From: Porphyromonadaceae bacterium UBA4702
Lineage (GTDB): Bacteria; Bacteroidota; Bacteroidia; Bacteroidales; Muribaculaceae
Direction of reading: 5' to 3'
Length of the DNA stretch: 20,734 bases
Assembly: GCA_002404675.1 (NCBI GenBank)
Contig: DHKE01000080.1
Coordinates: 25,842-46,575, forward strand
This document shows, in pieces, positions 1-7,904 of this stretch (positions within the stretch are counted from its first letter, which is position 1; each line of letters opens with the position of its first letter). The notes beneath the pieces were generated by a model. The model did not search any database and was not told the origin of the DNA. It saw only the letters and a list, made by a program, of their open reading frames with translations. Made by a program: the position numbers and the translations under genes.

Positions 1-34
1 CGGCACGCCGTGTCCCTACCTTGCCAGCGCGACC
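1..34. repeat. Right arm of a palindromic intergenic repeat, cut by the window edge
   Basis: Bases 1-18 are identical to the reverse complement of 9361-9378, and about 12 of the next 16 bases also match (reverse complement of 9345-9360). Read with the copy at 9354-9383, this is the right arm (GCCGTGTCCCTAC then CTTGCC) of a larger palindrome with a 2-base centre. The left arm would lie before base 1 and cannot be seen. The rest of the stretch up to 82 shows nothing else I can name. Confidence 0.6.
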
Positions 35-82
35 ACACTGTAACAAAGAGTCCCTACTGGATACAGATTTTGCGGGTTGGGT

Positions 83-114
83 ATTGGCAGTTTCGGCGGA
101 ATTTCCTAATTTTG
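83..114 (+). promoter_or_regulatory. Promoter of the hipBA-like pair
   Basis: The -7 box TAATTTTG (107-114) matches the Bacteroidota consensus TAnnTTTG exactly. A -33-like ATTG lies at 83-86, with 20 nt between the boxes. Transcription would start near 120, giving a leader of about 50 nt. The leader holds two short dyads that could bind the antitoxin: GCCG/CGGC at 141-154, and ATTAT/ATAAT at 158-171 overlapping the start codon. The operator role is a guess. Confidence 0.6.
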
Positions 115-169
115 CAAGTGACACTACATGGAACATTAACGCCGTTTTTGCGGCTTTATTATCCACATA

Positions 170-493
170 ATGGCACTTACGAAAAAGTCAATGTCAACGC
201 CGGAGATAGTCCAGGAGCTGGGGACGAGGTTTCGCGAATACCGTTTGCGCTGCAAGCTGACGCGCAAGGAGGTTTCGGTGATTTCGGGCGTCGGCATGAC
301 CACCCTGTACCGTTTCGAGACGGGCAACATATATGACATGTCGATGAGCACGCTGCTGCGGCTGCTCCGCGCCGTAGGGATGTTTGAGAGCTGGGACAGC
401 CTGTTGCCAGAGCTTCCCGAGTCGCCGTACATGTACCGCGACAACGACAAGAGAATCCAACGAATCAGACACCCGAAAAAATGGACCAGCTGA
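170..493 (+). CDS. HipB-like antitoxin, XRE-family helix-turn-helix protein
   Basis: A 107-residue XRE/Cro-type DNA-binding protein, the likely antitoxin and autorepressor of the kinase encoded next. The helix-turn-helix spans roughly residues 12-70, with the recognition region around LTRKEVSVISGVGMTTLYRFE (30-50) and a following helix MSTLLRLLRAVGM. The C-terminal 30 residues are basic and polar (NDKRIQRIRHPKKW), as expected of a tail that could contact the toxin or DNA. The ATG at 170 sits about 50 nt behind the promoter; an in-frame ATG at 191 is a possible alternative start. The stop codon lies inside the toxin gene (13-nt overlap), which points to translational coupling. Antitoxin function is inferred from family and position; the symbol hipB is not assigned because identity to characterised HipB cannot be measured here. 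Confidence 0.85.
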   Translation: MALTKKSMSTPEIVQELGTRFREYRLRCKLTRKEVSVISGVGMTTLYRFETGNIYDMSMSTLLRLLRAVGMFESWDSLLPELPESPYMYRDNDKRIQRIRHPKKWTS

Positions 494-1971
494 AAGTAAT
501 ACTGTGGGGACAAGAAATCGGGAGGCTCATCAGGAAGGCTGACACCCGGCAGATATACTTCCTGTTCAACCCCTCTGAAACAGGCAGCATCCCCGACATC
601 GCGCCGATTGCCGCGCCGGTCTCAAAGGCTGGCAACAGGCTGCTAATATACGGAGAAGAGCGTTTCCCCTATCAGGGGCTTCCGCCGTTTATCGCCGACT
701 CCCTACCCGATGCGTGGGGAGACACGCTGTTCGACAAGTGGGTGCATGACAACCGTATTCCGAACAGCAAAGTGACCCCGCTGTACAAACTCATGTTCAT
801 CGGCACACGCGGCATGGGGGCATTGGAGTACGAACCTGCGGCAGAAGAGCTGGCACACTCGCGCAACATTGACCTCGGCGCGTTGTATGACATATCGCTT
901 AAAGTGCTCGACAGCAGGGCTGAAGCAAGCCTCAACACTTCCGAGAACCTCACCCTGCAAGCACTGCTTGCTGTCGGTACATCAGCAGGAGGGCGGCAAA
1001 TGAAAGCCGTCATTGCCGTCAACCGCGAGACCGGCGAAATCCGCTCCGGACAGACTGCCGCCCCAGAGGGTTTCGACTACTGCATACTGAAATTCGGCAA
1101 CGACAAAATGCCGGTTGCGGAAATCGAGATGGCATACTGCGCAATGGCGACGGATGCCGGCATCACGATGATGCGCAGCGACCTGCTCCGCGCCGACGGC
1201 ACAAACCATTTCTTGACGGAACGCTTTGACCGCCTTGAGGGCAAAAAGATACACATACAGACATTGGCGGCCATCAATCCCGATGCTCGCAACTACGAAG
1301 ACCTTGTGGCGACCTGCCGCGAATTGCAGCTTACGGAGGAGGAAATCGAGCAAGTGTTCCTGCGCATGACATTCAACGTGATGTGCAACAACACCGATGA
1401 CCACAACAAGAATTTCTCATTCATGCTGCCGCAAGGCGGTAAATGGCAGCTTGCGCCGGCATACGACATGACGTTCATATTCAACGGCTATGCCACCGGC
1501 CCGAATCAGGCCCGCCGTTTCGGCATACTCGGCAAGACCTCTGGCGTCACAGAACAGGACTTGCTCGAATTTGCCCGCCGCTACGGCATCAAAGACGCAC
1601 AGCCGATGATAGACCGCGTGGCGAAATCAATCAGCCGTTTTGCCGAATACGCAGAGCGGTACGGCATATCGCATCCGTGGCGCGACATAATCGGCAAGAC
1701 ACTGAACGACACACTTGTAGAGTACGGCTATCTCGAGCTGCCGACTGGCATAGATGCTTACGACAGATACGGAAGGCATCTCACGGATTTGGCAATCACG
1801 GTCAACAGCAAGGGGCATTATGCCGTAGCCGCGACCATCGACGGCGACAAACGCCGGCGGTTCATCAGGCCAAACAACCCGATATACCGCGAGATGCAAT
1901 CGACAGACCTGCTTACGATGACCAGCGAGCAAAAGACGGAACTCGCCGAAAGGCTTTTTCCCGTCTTGTGA
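481..1971 (+). CDS. HipA-like serine/threonine kinase toxin with a C-terminal extension
   Basis: A 496-residue HipA-family kinase. In E. coli the family member phosphorylates glutamyl-tRNA synthetase and induces persistence; the target here is unknown. Visible features are the N-terminal HipA subdomain (about 1-115, with GLPPFIADSLPDAWG at 66-80), a glycine-rich loop GTSAGGRQMK (166-175), the ATP-site lysine in ILKFGN (K204), the catalytic loop NTDDHNKNFS with D306 and N311, and the metal-binding YD (D329). These match D309, N314 and D332 of E. coli HipA in order and spacing, so the kinase core looks intact. The N-subdomain is fused, unlike tripartite HipBST systems. About 70 residues after residue 425 extend past the usual end of about 440 residues and look like a small beta-strand plus helix module. 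The gene overlaps the antitoxin gene by 13 nt, so the two are co-transcribed. Confidence 0.9.
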   Translation: MDQLKVILWGQEIGRLIRKADTRQIYFLFNPSETGSIPDIAPIAAPVSKAGNRLLIYGEERFPYQGLPPFIADSLPDAWGDTLFDKWVHDNRIPNSKVTPLYKLMFIGTRGMGALEYEPAAEELAHSRNIDLGALYDISLKVLDSRAEASLNTSENLTLQALLAVGTSAGGRQMKAVIAVNRETGEIRSGQTAAPEGFDYCILKFGNDKMPVAEIEMAYCAMATDAGITMMRSDLLRADGTNHFLTERFDRLEGKKIHIQTLAAINPDARNYEDLVATCRELQLTEEEIEQVFLRMTFNVMCNNTDDHNKNFSFMLPQGGKWQLAPAYDMTFIFNGYATGPNQARRFGILGKTSGVTEQDLLEFARRYGIKDAQPMIDRVAKSISRFAEYAERYGISHPWRDIIGKTLNDTLVEYGYLELPTGIDAYDRYGRHLTDLAITVNSKGHYAVAATIDGDKRRRFIRPNNPIYREMQSTDLLTMTSEQKTELAERLFPVL

Positions 1972-1977
1972 ACAGGG

Positions 1978-1995
1978 GGCAATGTCCCTACTGCC
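1978..1995. repeat. Collapsed copy of the palindromic repeat
   Basis: GGCAATGTCCCTACTGCC begins like the left arm of the element at 9354 (GGCAATGT) and continues like the right arm seen at the window start (TCCCTAC then TGCC), with the hairpin centre missing. It starts six bases after the hipA stop codon. It may be a central-deletion derivative of the palindrome. The match is short, so chance is possible. Confidence 0.35.
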
Positions 1996-2016
1996 GACAG
2001 CACGAGAGAGCAGACG

Positions 2017-2048
2017 AAAAGAGGGGGCATGCGAACGCACACCCCCTC
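2017..2048 (-). terminator. Rho-independent terminator of the C10 peptidase gene
   Basis: A GAGGGGG/CCCCCTC stem (2021-2027 with 2042-2048) encloses a second stem TGCG-AA-CGCA. On the minus strand the hairpin is followed by TTTT. It lies about 28 nt beyond the peptidase stop codon. No T-run follows on the plus strand, so it is assigned to the minus strand, though it could also slow hipA transcripts. Confidence 0.75.
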
Positions 2049-2076
2049 AATCTATGATGACAAATCGTAAAAACGG

Positions 2077-4380
2077 TTACTTGACTGCGACCTTGACGGT
2101 ACGGCCGGCGGTGCGGACTATGTAGACGCCCGGCATCAGGTCGCGTGCGCTCACCTCACGGCCTTGCAGGTCGTAGTAGCGTGCATCGGCATCAACCTCG
2201 ATGACATTCACGCCAGACTGGTCGGCCTTGACCTCCACGATGAACATTTCGGAGTGGCGGTCAGTGCAGTACTCTATGGTCAGCACATAGTTTCCGGCGG
2301 TGAAGTCGGTGGGCGTCTGGCAGTTGAACGCGATGTCATGCGGCTCGCCGTCGGCGGGGACAACGAAATCGGCTGTGCCGACAGCTGTAGATGCCTCCAT
2401 GCCCTCCTCAGCGGGGAACAGGTAGACGGTGGCTGTCGAGTTTTCGTCGGCAGTGCCGTTGTTGACAGCGGTAGCGGTAGCGGTGAACGGCTTGCCGACA
2501 TAGATGTTCTCATCGACAGCGACACTGGTCACCATTACATTGGAGGCGGGAGTAACAGGCGCATTGACTGTCACCACCTTCTCGAAGAACGGGTAGCCCC
2601 AGGGGTCGCACAGCCACATATAGTACTCGCCTGGCTGCACATTCTCGTCCAGCGAGCCGCTCAGGGTGATGCTGATGGGGTTGCCGTCGGTCATGAGCAG
2701 ATCCGCATATTCTGTAAATGAAACCGGGGCCATTTCAGTACTCAGCATAATGACGCGGCACTGCACGAGCATATCCTGCGTGACGCCGGGTTTGCGTGTG
2801 CCGCTGACGGTGAACGTGTAGTCGCAGCCTGGTGTCAGCTCTGACACTTCGGCTTCAGAGAATGTGACATTTTCTGACCCATCGGGGTATATGCCCTCGC
2901 TGCGCAGGTAGATTTTCGGGAAGTTGCGGCCTGCCACCGGTGTCTTCATCGCCTTCCAGTCGTTGCGTCCTGAAATGCTGTATGCAGGCATCAGCGTGTA
3001 CGCGCCGTCAGCCACAAATGCGGAGATTGAGCCTCCGTATGTCCTGGTGCCGTAATTTGCGGGTATCGTCTGGTTCGAATAGAAGGTAAGAGCGACCGTA
3101 TCGCCCTGCGGCGTTTCGAGCATCACGCCCATGTCGAAGGCAGCGTCGAGGAACGACCCATTGGAAAACAGCGTTGTCTGGTTGGAGAGGATGACGTTGC
3201 GTCCTTCAAATGAATATTCCGTTTCATTTCCAGCGCTCATCCAGGCGTCGGGGCGCGAAGAGCCCTCCTGCGGGGTGTTGATGTTGGCCACGATGTTCTG
3301 CTGTGAATTGTAGCCGCCTTCATAGCCGCCGGTACCTTGTCCCTGCGGATTGAGCGCGGAGAGAGTGAAATAGCCGTCGTATGCTCCGCTCCAGCCCCAG
3401 TTGAAATGGTAGTAGCCGTCTGTGCGGTATCCGTCGCAGACAAACTCATGTCCGCCGCCGCTCTCCGTCACCCCGGAATAGAGTATGGGCTGTCCCTTCT
3501 GGAGGTTGTCATATACTATGGAGTCCCATTCCTCGTCGGTGTAATATTCCCGGTGCAGCAAGTCGAGCGCGAGGTCATACTTGAAATTGTCCACCATTGC
3601 TTTCGCCATGTCGCGGGCAGTCGCGCCCGAGGTCGGGCCATACTTCATTTTCGCGGCATACCCGCACGCCTTCATTAGCGTGGCGACAGCTTTTTTCTGC
3701 TCTTCAGTACCGGCGTTGTCGGCATAGCTGTCGAGCATCTTGTCCCACTCGAACGTTGTCTGGTCGAGGTTCATGGTGAACGAGCCGCCGCCGTAGGACA
3801 CGCTTGCCGTGCCTGTGCCCTTAGGCGGATAGCTGTAGTATTTCATCACTTGAGCCATGGCGGTGGCGACGCAGCCGGTCACGGTCGTGTTCGGGTCAGG
3901 GGTGAGCATGTTGTAGGGAGAGACCTGGTCCCATGTCGTGGCGAGCAGCGGCGCGATGTTGGTGCGCTCCTCGGCCTCGCGGGTGGGGGCTTGAGTTGCG
4001 GCAGCGGCCTTCAGCGAGCCGGAAGCCTGTGCATTGACGGCATGCTCTATCTCACGGCCGTACTCCTCGAGCCACCATTTCAGCTGGTCAGGCATCTGTG
4101 TCTGGTCGGTCACCGGGCGGTCGATGTACCCGAGCACAGGCTTCGACAGGTCGTCAGCGCCGAGGATGAGCGTGGCGCGGTCGGTAGTGAAGATGTAATA
4201 GGTAGAGAGCGATGCGAGCTTGCCTGTCTGTATGAGCCGCGGCGAGGCTGAGATGAAGGAGCGGGTTCTCTGCGGAGCGTCGGCAGCGGCACGCGCCAGC
4301 GCCTCGTCGGGGGTCAGTGTGCGGGCGAATGAGGGCGACAGAGCCAACAACGCCGCTGTTGCGAGGATTAGTCTTCTCAT
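2077..4380 (-). CDS. Secreted C10-family (streptopain-like) cysteine peptidase with T9SS tail
   Basis: A 767-residue papain-fold protease of MEROPS family C10, related to SpeB and to Bacteroides and Prevotella homologues. A signal peptide covers about residues 1-19. An inhibitory propeptide region runs to about 140. The catalytic domain starts at ATTWDQVSPYN, with Q152 of the oxyanion hole, then nucleophile C170 in VTGCVATAMAQ and H311 in GGGHEFVCDGY, followed by the conserved HFNWGWSG (326-332). Residues 370-720 are beta-rich, Ig-like. The end (YYDLQGREV, then PGVYIVR and KVAVK, about 731-767) is a typical T9SS type A sorting domain, so the protein should cross the outer membrane and be released or anchored at the surface. 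It is a single-gene unit with its own promoter and terminator. The active site looks complete; the substrate is unknown. Confidence 0.93.
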   Translation of the reverse strand: MRRLILATAALLALSPSFARTLTPDEALARAAADAPQRTRSFISASPRLIQTGKLASLSTYYIFTTDRATLILGADDLSKPVLGYIDRPVTDQTQMPDQLKWWLEEYGREIEHAVNAQASGSLKAAAATQAPTREAEERTNIAPLLATTWDQVSPYNMLTPDPNTTVTGCVATAMAQVMKYYSYPPKGTGTASVSYGGGSFTMNLDQTTFEWDKMLDSYADNAGTEEQKKAVATLMKACGYAAKMKYGPTSGATARDMAKAMVDNFKYDLALDLLHREYYTDEEWDSIVYDNLQKGQPILYSGVTESGGGHEFVCDGYRTDGYYHFNWGWSGAYDGYFTLSALNPQGQGTGGYEGGYNSQQNIVANINTPQEGSSRPDAWMSAGNETEYSFEGRNVILSNQTTLFSNGSFLDAAFDMGVMLETPQGDTVALTFYSNQTIPANYGTRTYGGSISAFVADGAYTLMPAYSISGRNDWKAMKTPVAGRNFPKIYLRSEGIYPDGSENVTFSEAEVSELTPGCDYTFTVSGTRKPGVTQDMLVQCRVIMLSTEMAPVSFTEYADLLMTDGNPISITLSGSLDENVQPGEYYMWLCDPWGYPFFEKVVTVNAPVTPASNVMVTSVAVDENIYVGKPFTATATAVNNGTADENSTATVYLFPAEEGMEASTAVGTADFVVPADGEPHDIAFNCQTPTDFTAGNYVLTIEYCTDRHSEMFIVEVKADQSGVNVIEVDADARYYDLQGREVSARDLMPGVYIVRTAGRTVKVAVK

Positions 4381-4455
4381 AACGATTTGTGTTTAAGGGT
4401 TCATAAATCCAGCCTGCGGGCTTGCTGGCAAGACGCGGCAGCCTGTATGTGCATG

Positions 4456-4487
4456 CAAATTTACGCCGATTATTTCGGATAAACAAA
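4456..4487 (-). promoter_or_regulatory. Promoter of the C10 peptidase gene
   Basis: On the minus strand, a perfect -33 TTTG (4487-4484), 20-nt spacer and perfect -7 TAAATTTG (4463-4456). The start would be near 4449, giving a leader of about 70 nt. That leader can fold a 5-bp CCAGC/GCTGG stem (4409-4413 with 4424-4428). This is the best match to the Bacteroidota promoter pattern in the window. Confidence 0.75.
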
Positions 4488-4557
4488 TTTTACACATCTT
4501 ATTTCCGCAGAACAGCGCGAAAATCGGCTGGGGCGGGCAATTTTTCAGGGCAAAACT

Positions 4558-4589
4558 GTTGCAGGTCTCAGATATTGGGGCTAAATTTG
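4558..4589 (+). promoter_or_regulatory. Promoter of the glycogen operon
   Basis: GTTG at 4558-4561, a 20-nt spacer and an exact -7 box TAAATTTG at 4582-4589. Transcription would begin near 4596, about 60 nt before the ATG at 4658. The region 4381-4657 therefore holds two divergent promoters, with -33 boxes about 70 bp apart. Confidence 0.65.
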
Positions 4590-4657
4590 TGGCGATACAG
4601 ACACTTCCAACCCATGAACTGGCGGCACGCCCGGCGAGCCGCACAGAAACAGACGAT

Positions 4658-6616
4658 ATGAGTTACTTGAGATTTGACAAGAGCCTCATGATCAACCTGG
4701 AGCAGAGCCTCCCCAAGGAGATGTTGCGCACCAACAAATCCGGGGCTTACCACTGCACCACGATCGTGGGGTGCAACACGCGCAAGCAGCACGGGCTGCT
4801 CGTAATCCCGATAGCGGAAATGGACAACAAGGCCCATGTGCTGCTCTCGTCGCTCGACGAGACGGTGATACAGCATGACGCGCCGTTCAACCTGGGCATA
4901 CACCAGTACGGGCCTAAAACGTTCAGCCCCAACGGGCACAAATACATACGCGAGTTTGACTGCGAGAGCGTCCCTAAGCTGACGTACCGCGTGGGCGGCG
5001 TCATACTGACCAAGGAGAAGGTGTTCATCTCGCACGAGAACCGCATACTCATCAAATACACGCTCAAGGAGGCCCACTCGCGCACCACGCTGCAGCTGCG
5101 CCCCTTCCTGGCGTTCCGCAACTCCAACGCCCTGTGCATCGAGAACACGGCTATCAACACTGCCGTGCGCGATGTCCCCGGGGGGATAGCCACCTGCCTG
5201 TACCCCGGATACCCGGAACTGTACATGCAGCTTGACAAGGAAGCGCGCTGGGTCAGCGACGGCCACTGGTACAAGGGCGTGGAATACAGCAAGGACCGCG
5301 ACCGGGGGCTGCCCTACAAGGAAGACCTGTGGGTGCCGGGCTACTTCGAGCTGGATATACGCCCGGGCGAGACCGTAATATTCTCAGCCTCGACCTATCA
5401 GGCCTCGCCCGACGCTTTCGGCCGCACCTACGCCGACGAGCTGGCGACGCGCACATGCCGCACCAGCTTCTACAACTGCCTGAAGAACTCGGCGGAGCAG
5501 TTCTACCTCAAGGATAGCGAGGGGCTGCACATCATGGCGGGCTACCCGTGGTACTACGTCCGCGCCCGCGACGAGATGATAGCGCTGCCCGGATGCACGC
5601 TGTATGTGGGCCATGCCGACGAGTACAAGGAAATCATCTCGACGTTCCTGAACGCGCTCTACCGCTACATCGACCATGGCTTCAAGGACCGCACTATCCT
5701 AGAGATAGACCTGCCCGACATACCGCTGTGGGCGGTATGGGCGATACAGCAGTTCCGCCGCACCCATGGGACTGCGGAGTGCCGCCGCCTCTATGCCGGC
5801 AACGTGCGGAGGATAGTGGAGTATGTGCGCAGCGGCAAGGTACGCAACCTGCGGCTCGAGGATTCGGGGCTCGTATCGACCGACGGCACCCACGTGCCGG
5901 TGACCTGGATGTCGGCTAGCATCAACGGCAGCCCGATAATACCGCGCACCGGCTATGTGGTAGAGTTCAACGCGCTGTGGTACAACGCGCTATGCTTCCT
6001 GGCCTCGCTGCTCGACGGCGTTGAGGGCGAGGAGGGGTATACGGATGGCATACGGCAGCTCGCCGACAGGGCGCGGCAGGCGTTCCGCGAGAAGTTCCTC
6101 AACGGTTACGGCTGGCTGTACGACTTTGTGGACGGCAACCGCGCCGATCAGGAGGTGCGCCCCAACATGGCGATAGCCATAGGGCTGGAATACACGCCGC
6201 TCGACAGGCAGGAGACGCGCCGCGTGCTGCAGATGGTTACACGCGAGCTGCTCACCCCCAAGGGGCTGCGCTCGCTCTCGCCCAAGAGCTACGCCTACCG
6301 CCCGACGTATGCGGGCAACCCGAGGGAGCGCGAGCAGGCCGTCCACCAGGGCCCGGCGCGGCCGTGGCTGTTCGGCTTCTACGCCGACGCATACCTCAAG
6401 GTCTACGGCATCAGCGGCGTGGGATTCATCGAGCGCATGCTCATAGGCTACGAGGACGAGATGACCGAAGGGTGCATCGGCTCGCTGTCGGAAATGTATG
6501 ACGGCAACCCTCCCTACCAGGGGCGCGGCGCGGTCAGCACGGCCAAGAATGTGGGCGAAATACTGCGCACATTGCACAACGTCAAGGAAATAACAAAACT
6601 GCAACCCTCTGAATAA
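4658..6616 (+). CDS. Glycogen debranching enzyme, amylo-alpha-1,6-glucosidase type (GH133-like)
   Basis: A 652-residue bacterial glycogen-debranching-type protein, expected to hydrolyse alpha-1,6 branch stubs of glycogen in the cytoplasm (no signal peptide). The N-terminal domain (about 10-250) contains NKSGAYHCTTIVGCNTRKQHGLL, typical of the GDE N-domain. The (alpha/alpha)6-type C-terminal domain includes GYPWYYVRARDEMIALPG (about 295-312), TWMSA then EFNALWYNAL (416-445), RPNMAIAI, HQGPARPWLFG (about 563-573) and YDGNPPYQGRG (614-624). An open frame reaches back to a TTG at 4559, but that codon lies in the -33 box, so ATG 4658 (MSYLRF) is chosen. It is the first gene of a three-gene operon; only 9 nt separate it from the next gene. 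Exact substrate preference cannot be read from sequence. Confidence 0.9.
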   Translation: MSYLRFDKSLMINLEQSLPKEMLRTNKSGAYHCTTIVGCNTRKQHGLLVIPIAEMDNKAHVLLSSLDETVIQHDAPFNLGIHQYGPKTFSPNGHKYIREFDCESVPKLTYRVGGVILTKEKVFISHENRILIKYTLKEAHSRTTLQLRPFLAFRNSNALCIENTAINTAVRDVPGGIATCLYPGYPELYMQLDKEARWVSDGHWYKGVEYSKDRDRGLPYKEDLWVPGYFELDIRPGETVIFSASTYQASPDAFGRTYADELATRTCRTSFYNCLKNSAEQFYLKDSEGLHIMAGYPWYYVRARDEMIALPGCTLYVGHADEYKEIISTFLNALYRYIDHGFKDRTILEIDLPDIPLWAVWAIQQFRRTHGTAECRRLYAGNVRRIVEYVRSGKVRNLRLEDSGLVSTDGTHVPVTWMSASINGSPIIPRTGYVVEFNALWYNALCFLASLLDGVEGEEGYTDGIRQLADRARQAFREKFLNGYGWLYDFVDGNRADQEVRPNMAIAIGLEYTPLDRQETRRVLQMVTRELLTPKGLRSLSPKSYAYRPTYAGNPREREQAVHQGPARPWLFGFYADAYLKVYGISGVGFIERMLIGYEDEMTEGCIGSLSEMYDGNPPYQGRGAVSTAKNVGEILRTLHNVKEITKLQPSE

Positions 6617-6625
6617 CACCGATAT

Positions 6626-7882
6626 ATGAAGGTTCTAATGTTCGGGTGGGAATTTCCGCCCCATATCCTCGGAGGCCTCGGCACTGCCAGCTACGGCCTG
6701 ACCAAGGGCATGCACGCCAACGGCGGCATAGGCATCACCTTCGTCATACCCAAGCCCTGGGGCGACGAGGAGAAAGGGTTTGCCTACATAATAGGCGCGT
6801 GCAACACCCCCATAGCGTGGAAGGACGTAAGCCGGGACTACGTAAGCGCCCGGCTGGGCAAGTACATGGACCCGCAGCTCTACTTCGACCTGCGCGACCA
6901 TATATACGCCGACTTCAGCTACATGAAGCTCAACGACCTGGGCTGCCTGGAGTTCTCCGGGCGTTACCCCGACAACATACTCGAGGAGATCAACAACTAC
7001 TCGATAGTCGCCGGCGTGATAGCGCGTACGGTGCCCTGCGACATCATACACTCGCACGACTGGCTGACATACCCTGCCGGCATACACGCCAAGAACATCA
7101 CCGGCAAGCCCCTCGTCATACACGTCCACGCCACCGACTTCGACCGCTCTCGCGGCAACGTCAACCCGACAGTGTTCGGCATCGAGAAGGACGGCATGAC
7201 GCATGCCGACCACATCATCACCGTCTCCGACCTGACGCGCCGCACCGTCATCGAGAAGTACGGCATCGACCCGGCCAAGGTTACGACGGTCCACAACGCC
7301 GTCATACCGCTGTCGGAGGAGCTGCTCAAACTGCCGCGCCGGACCGGAGGCGAGAGGGTGGTGACGTTCCTCGGCCGCATCACCATGCAGAAAGGTCCCG
7401 AATATTTCGTCGAGGCCGCCGCAAAGGTGCTTCGCAAGGACCGGGGCGTGCGCTTCGTCATGGCCGGCAGCGGCGACATGATGGACGACATGATACGCCT
7501 CGCCGCCAAGCGCGGCATCTCCGACCGCTTCCACTTCACCGGCTTCCTCAAGGGGCGGCAGGTGTACGAGATGCTCCGCGACAGCGACGTGTACATCATG
7601 CCCTCCGTCTCCGAGCCCTTCGGCATCTCCCCGCTCGAGGCAATGCAGATGGGCGTGCCCTCCATAATCTCCAAGCAGTCCGGGTGCGCCGAAATCCTGA
7701 ACAACGTCATCAAGACCGACTACTGGGACATCGACGCAATGGCCGACGCAATACACGGCATACTCTCCTACCCCGCACTCTACCAGCAGCTCCGCCACGA
7801 CGGCATAGAGGAGCTGAAAGGGATAACATGGGAGAAGGCCGGAGCGAAAGTAATCGACATTTACAAATCATTAATCCGCTGA
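6626..7882 (+). CDS. Glycogen-synthase-like glycosyltransferase (GT-B fold, GT4-like)
   Basis: A 418-residue cytoplasmic GT-B glycosyltransferase. The N-terminal MFGWEFPPHILGGLGTA (5-21) has the glycine-rich loop that binds the nucleotide sugar in glycogen synthases, and DIIHSHDWLTYPAG (139-152) and HVHATD (166-171) follow. The C-terminal nucleotide domain has FLGRITMQKG with R251 and K256, then the EX7E motif E330-E338 in SEPFGISPLEAM, and SGCAEIL. Sitting between a debranching enzyme and a GH57 protein, it is probably the alpha-1,4-glucan chain-extending enzyme of this genome. It is shorter than the GT5 GlgA of E. coli (about 477 residues), so glgA is not assigned. Donor (UDP- or ADP-glucose) cannot be decided. 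It follows the debranching gene by 9 nt. Confidence 0.88.
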   Translation: MKVLMFGWEFPPHILGGLGTASYGLTKGMHANGGIGITFVIPKPWGDEEKGFAYIIGACNTPIAWKDVSRDYVSARLGKYMDPQLYFDLRDHIYADFSYMKLNDLGCLEFSGRYPDNILEEINNYSIVAGVIARTVPCDIIHSHDWLTYPAGIHAKNITGKPLVIHVHATDFDRSRGNVNPTVFGIEKDGMTHADHIITVSDLTRRTVIEKYGIDPAKVTTVHNAVIPLSEELLKLPRRTGGERVVTFLGRITMQKGPEYFVEAAAKVLRKDRGVRFVMAGSGDMMDDMIRLAAKRGISDRFHFTGFLKGRQVYEMLRDSDVYIMPSVSEPFGISPLEAMQMGVPSIISKQSGCAEILNNVIKTDYWDIDAMADAIHGILSYPALYQQLRHDGIEELKGITWEKAGAKVIDIYKSLIR

Positions 7883-7904
7883 CACGCAGCGGGCAACACA
7901 CCAC

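Noticed and set aside
10..336. A 108-codon plus-strand frame overlapping the hipBA promoter and antitoxin gene
   Set aside because: It runs through the promoter and the antitoxin gene in another frame, has no recognisable motif, and the antitoxin frame has a clear helix-turn-helix.
4559..4657. N-terminal extension of the debranching enzyme from a TTG codon
   Set aside because: The TTG lies in the -33 box and the extension would cover the whole promoter. The family's conserved N-terminus begins just after ATG 4658.
6635..7798. A 387-codon open frame antisense to the glycosyltransferase gene
   Set aside because: Its composition is rich in Val, His, Asp and Gly, typical of a GC-rich gene read backwards. 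The sense strand has all the GT-B motifs.
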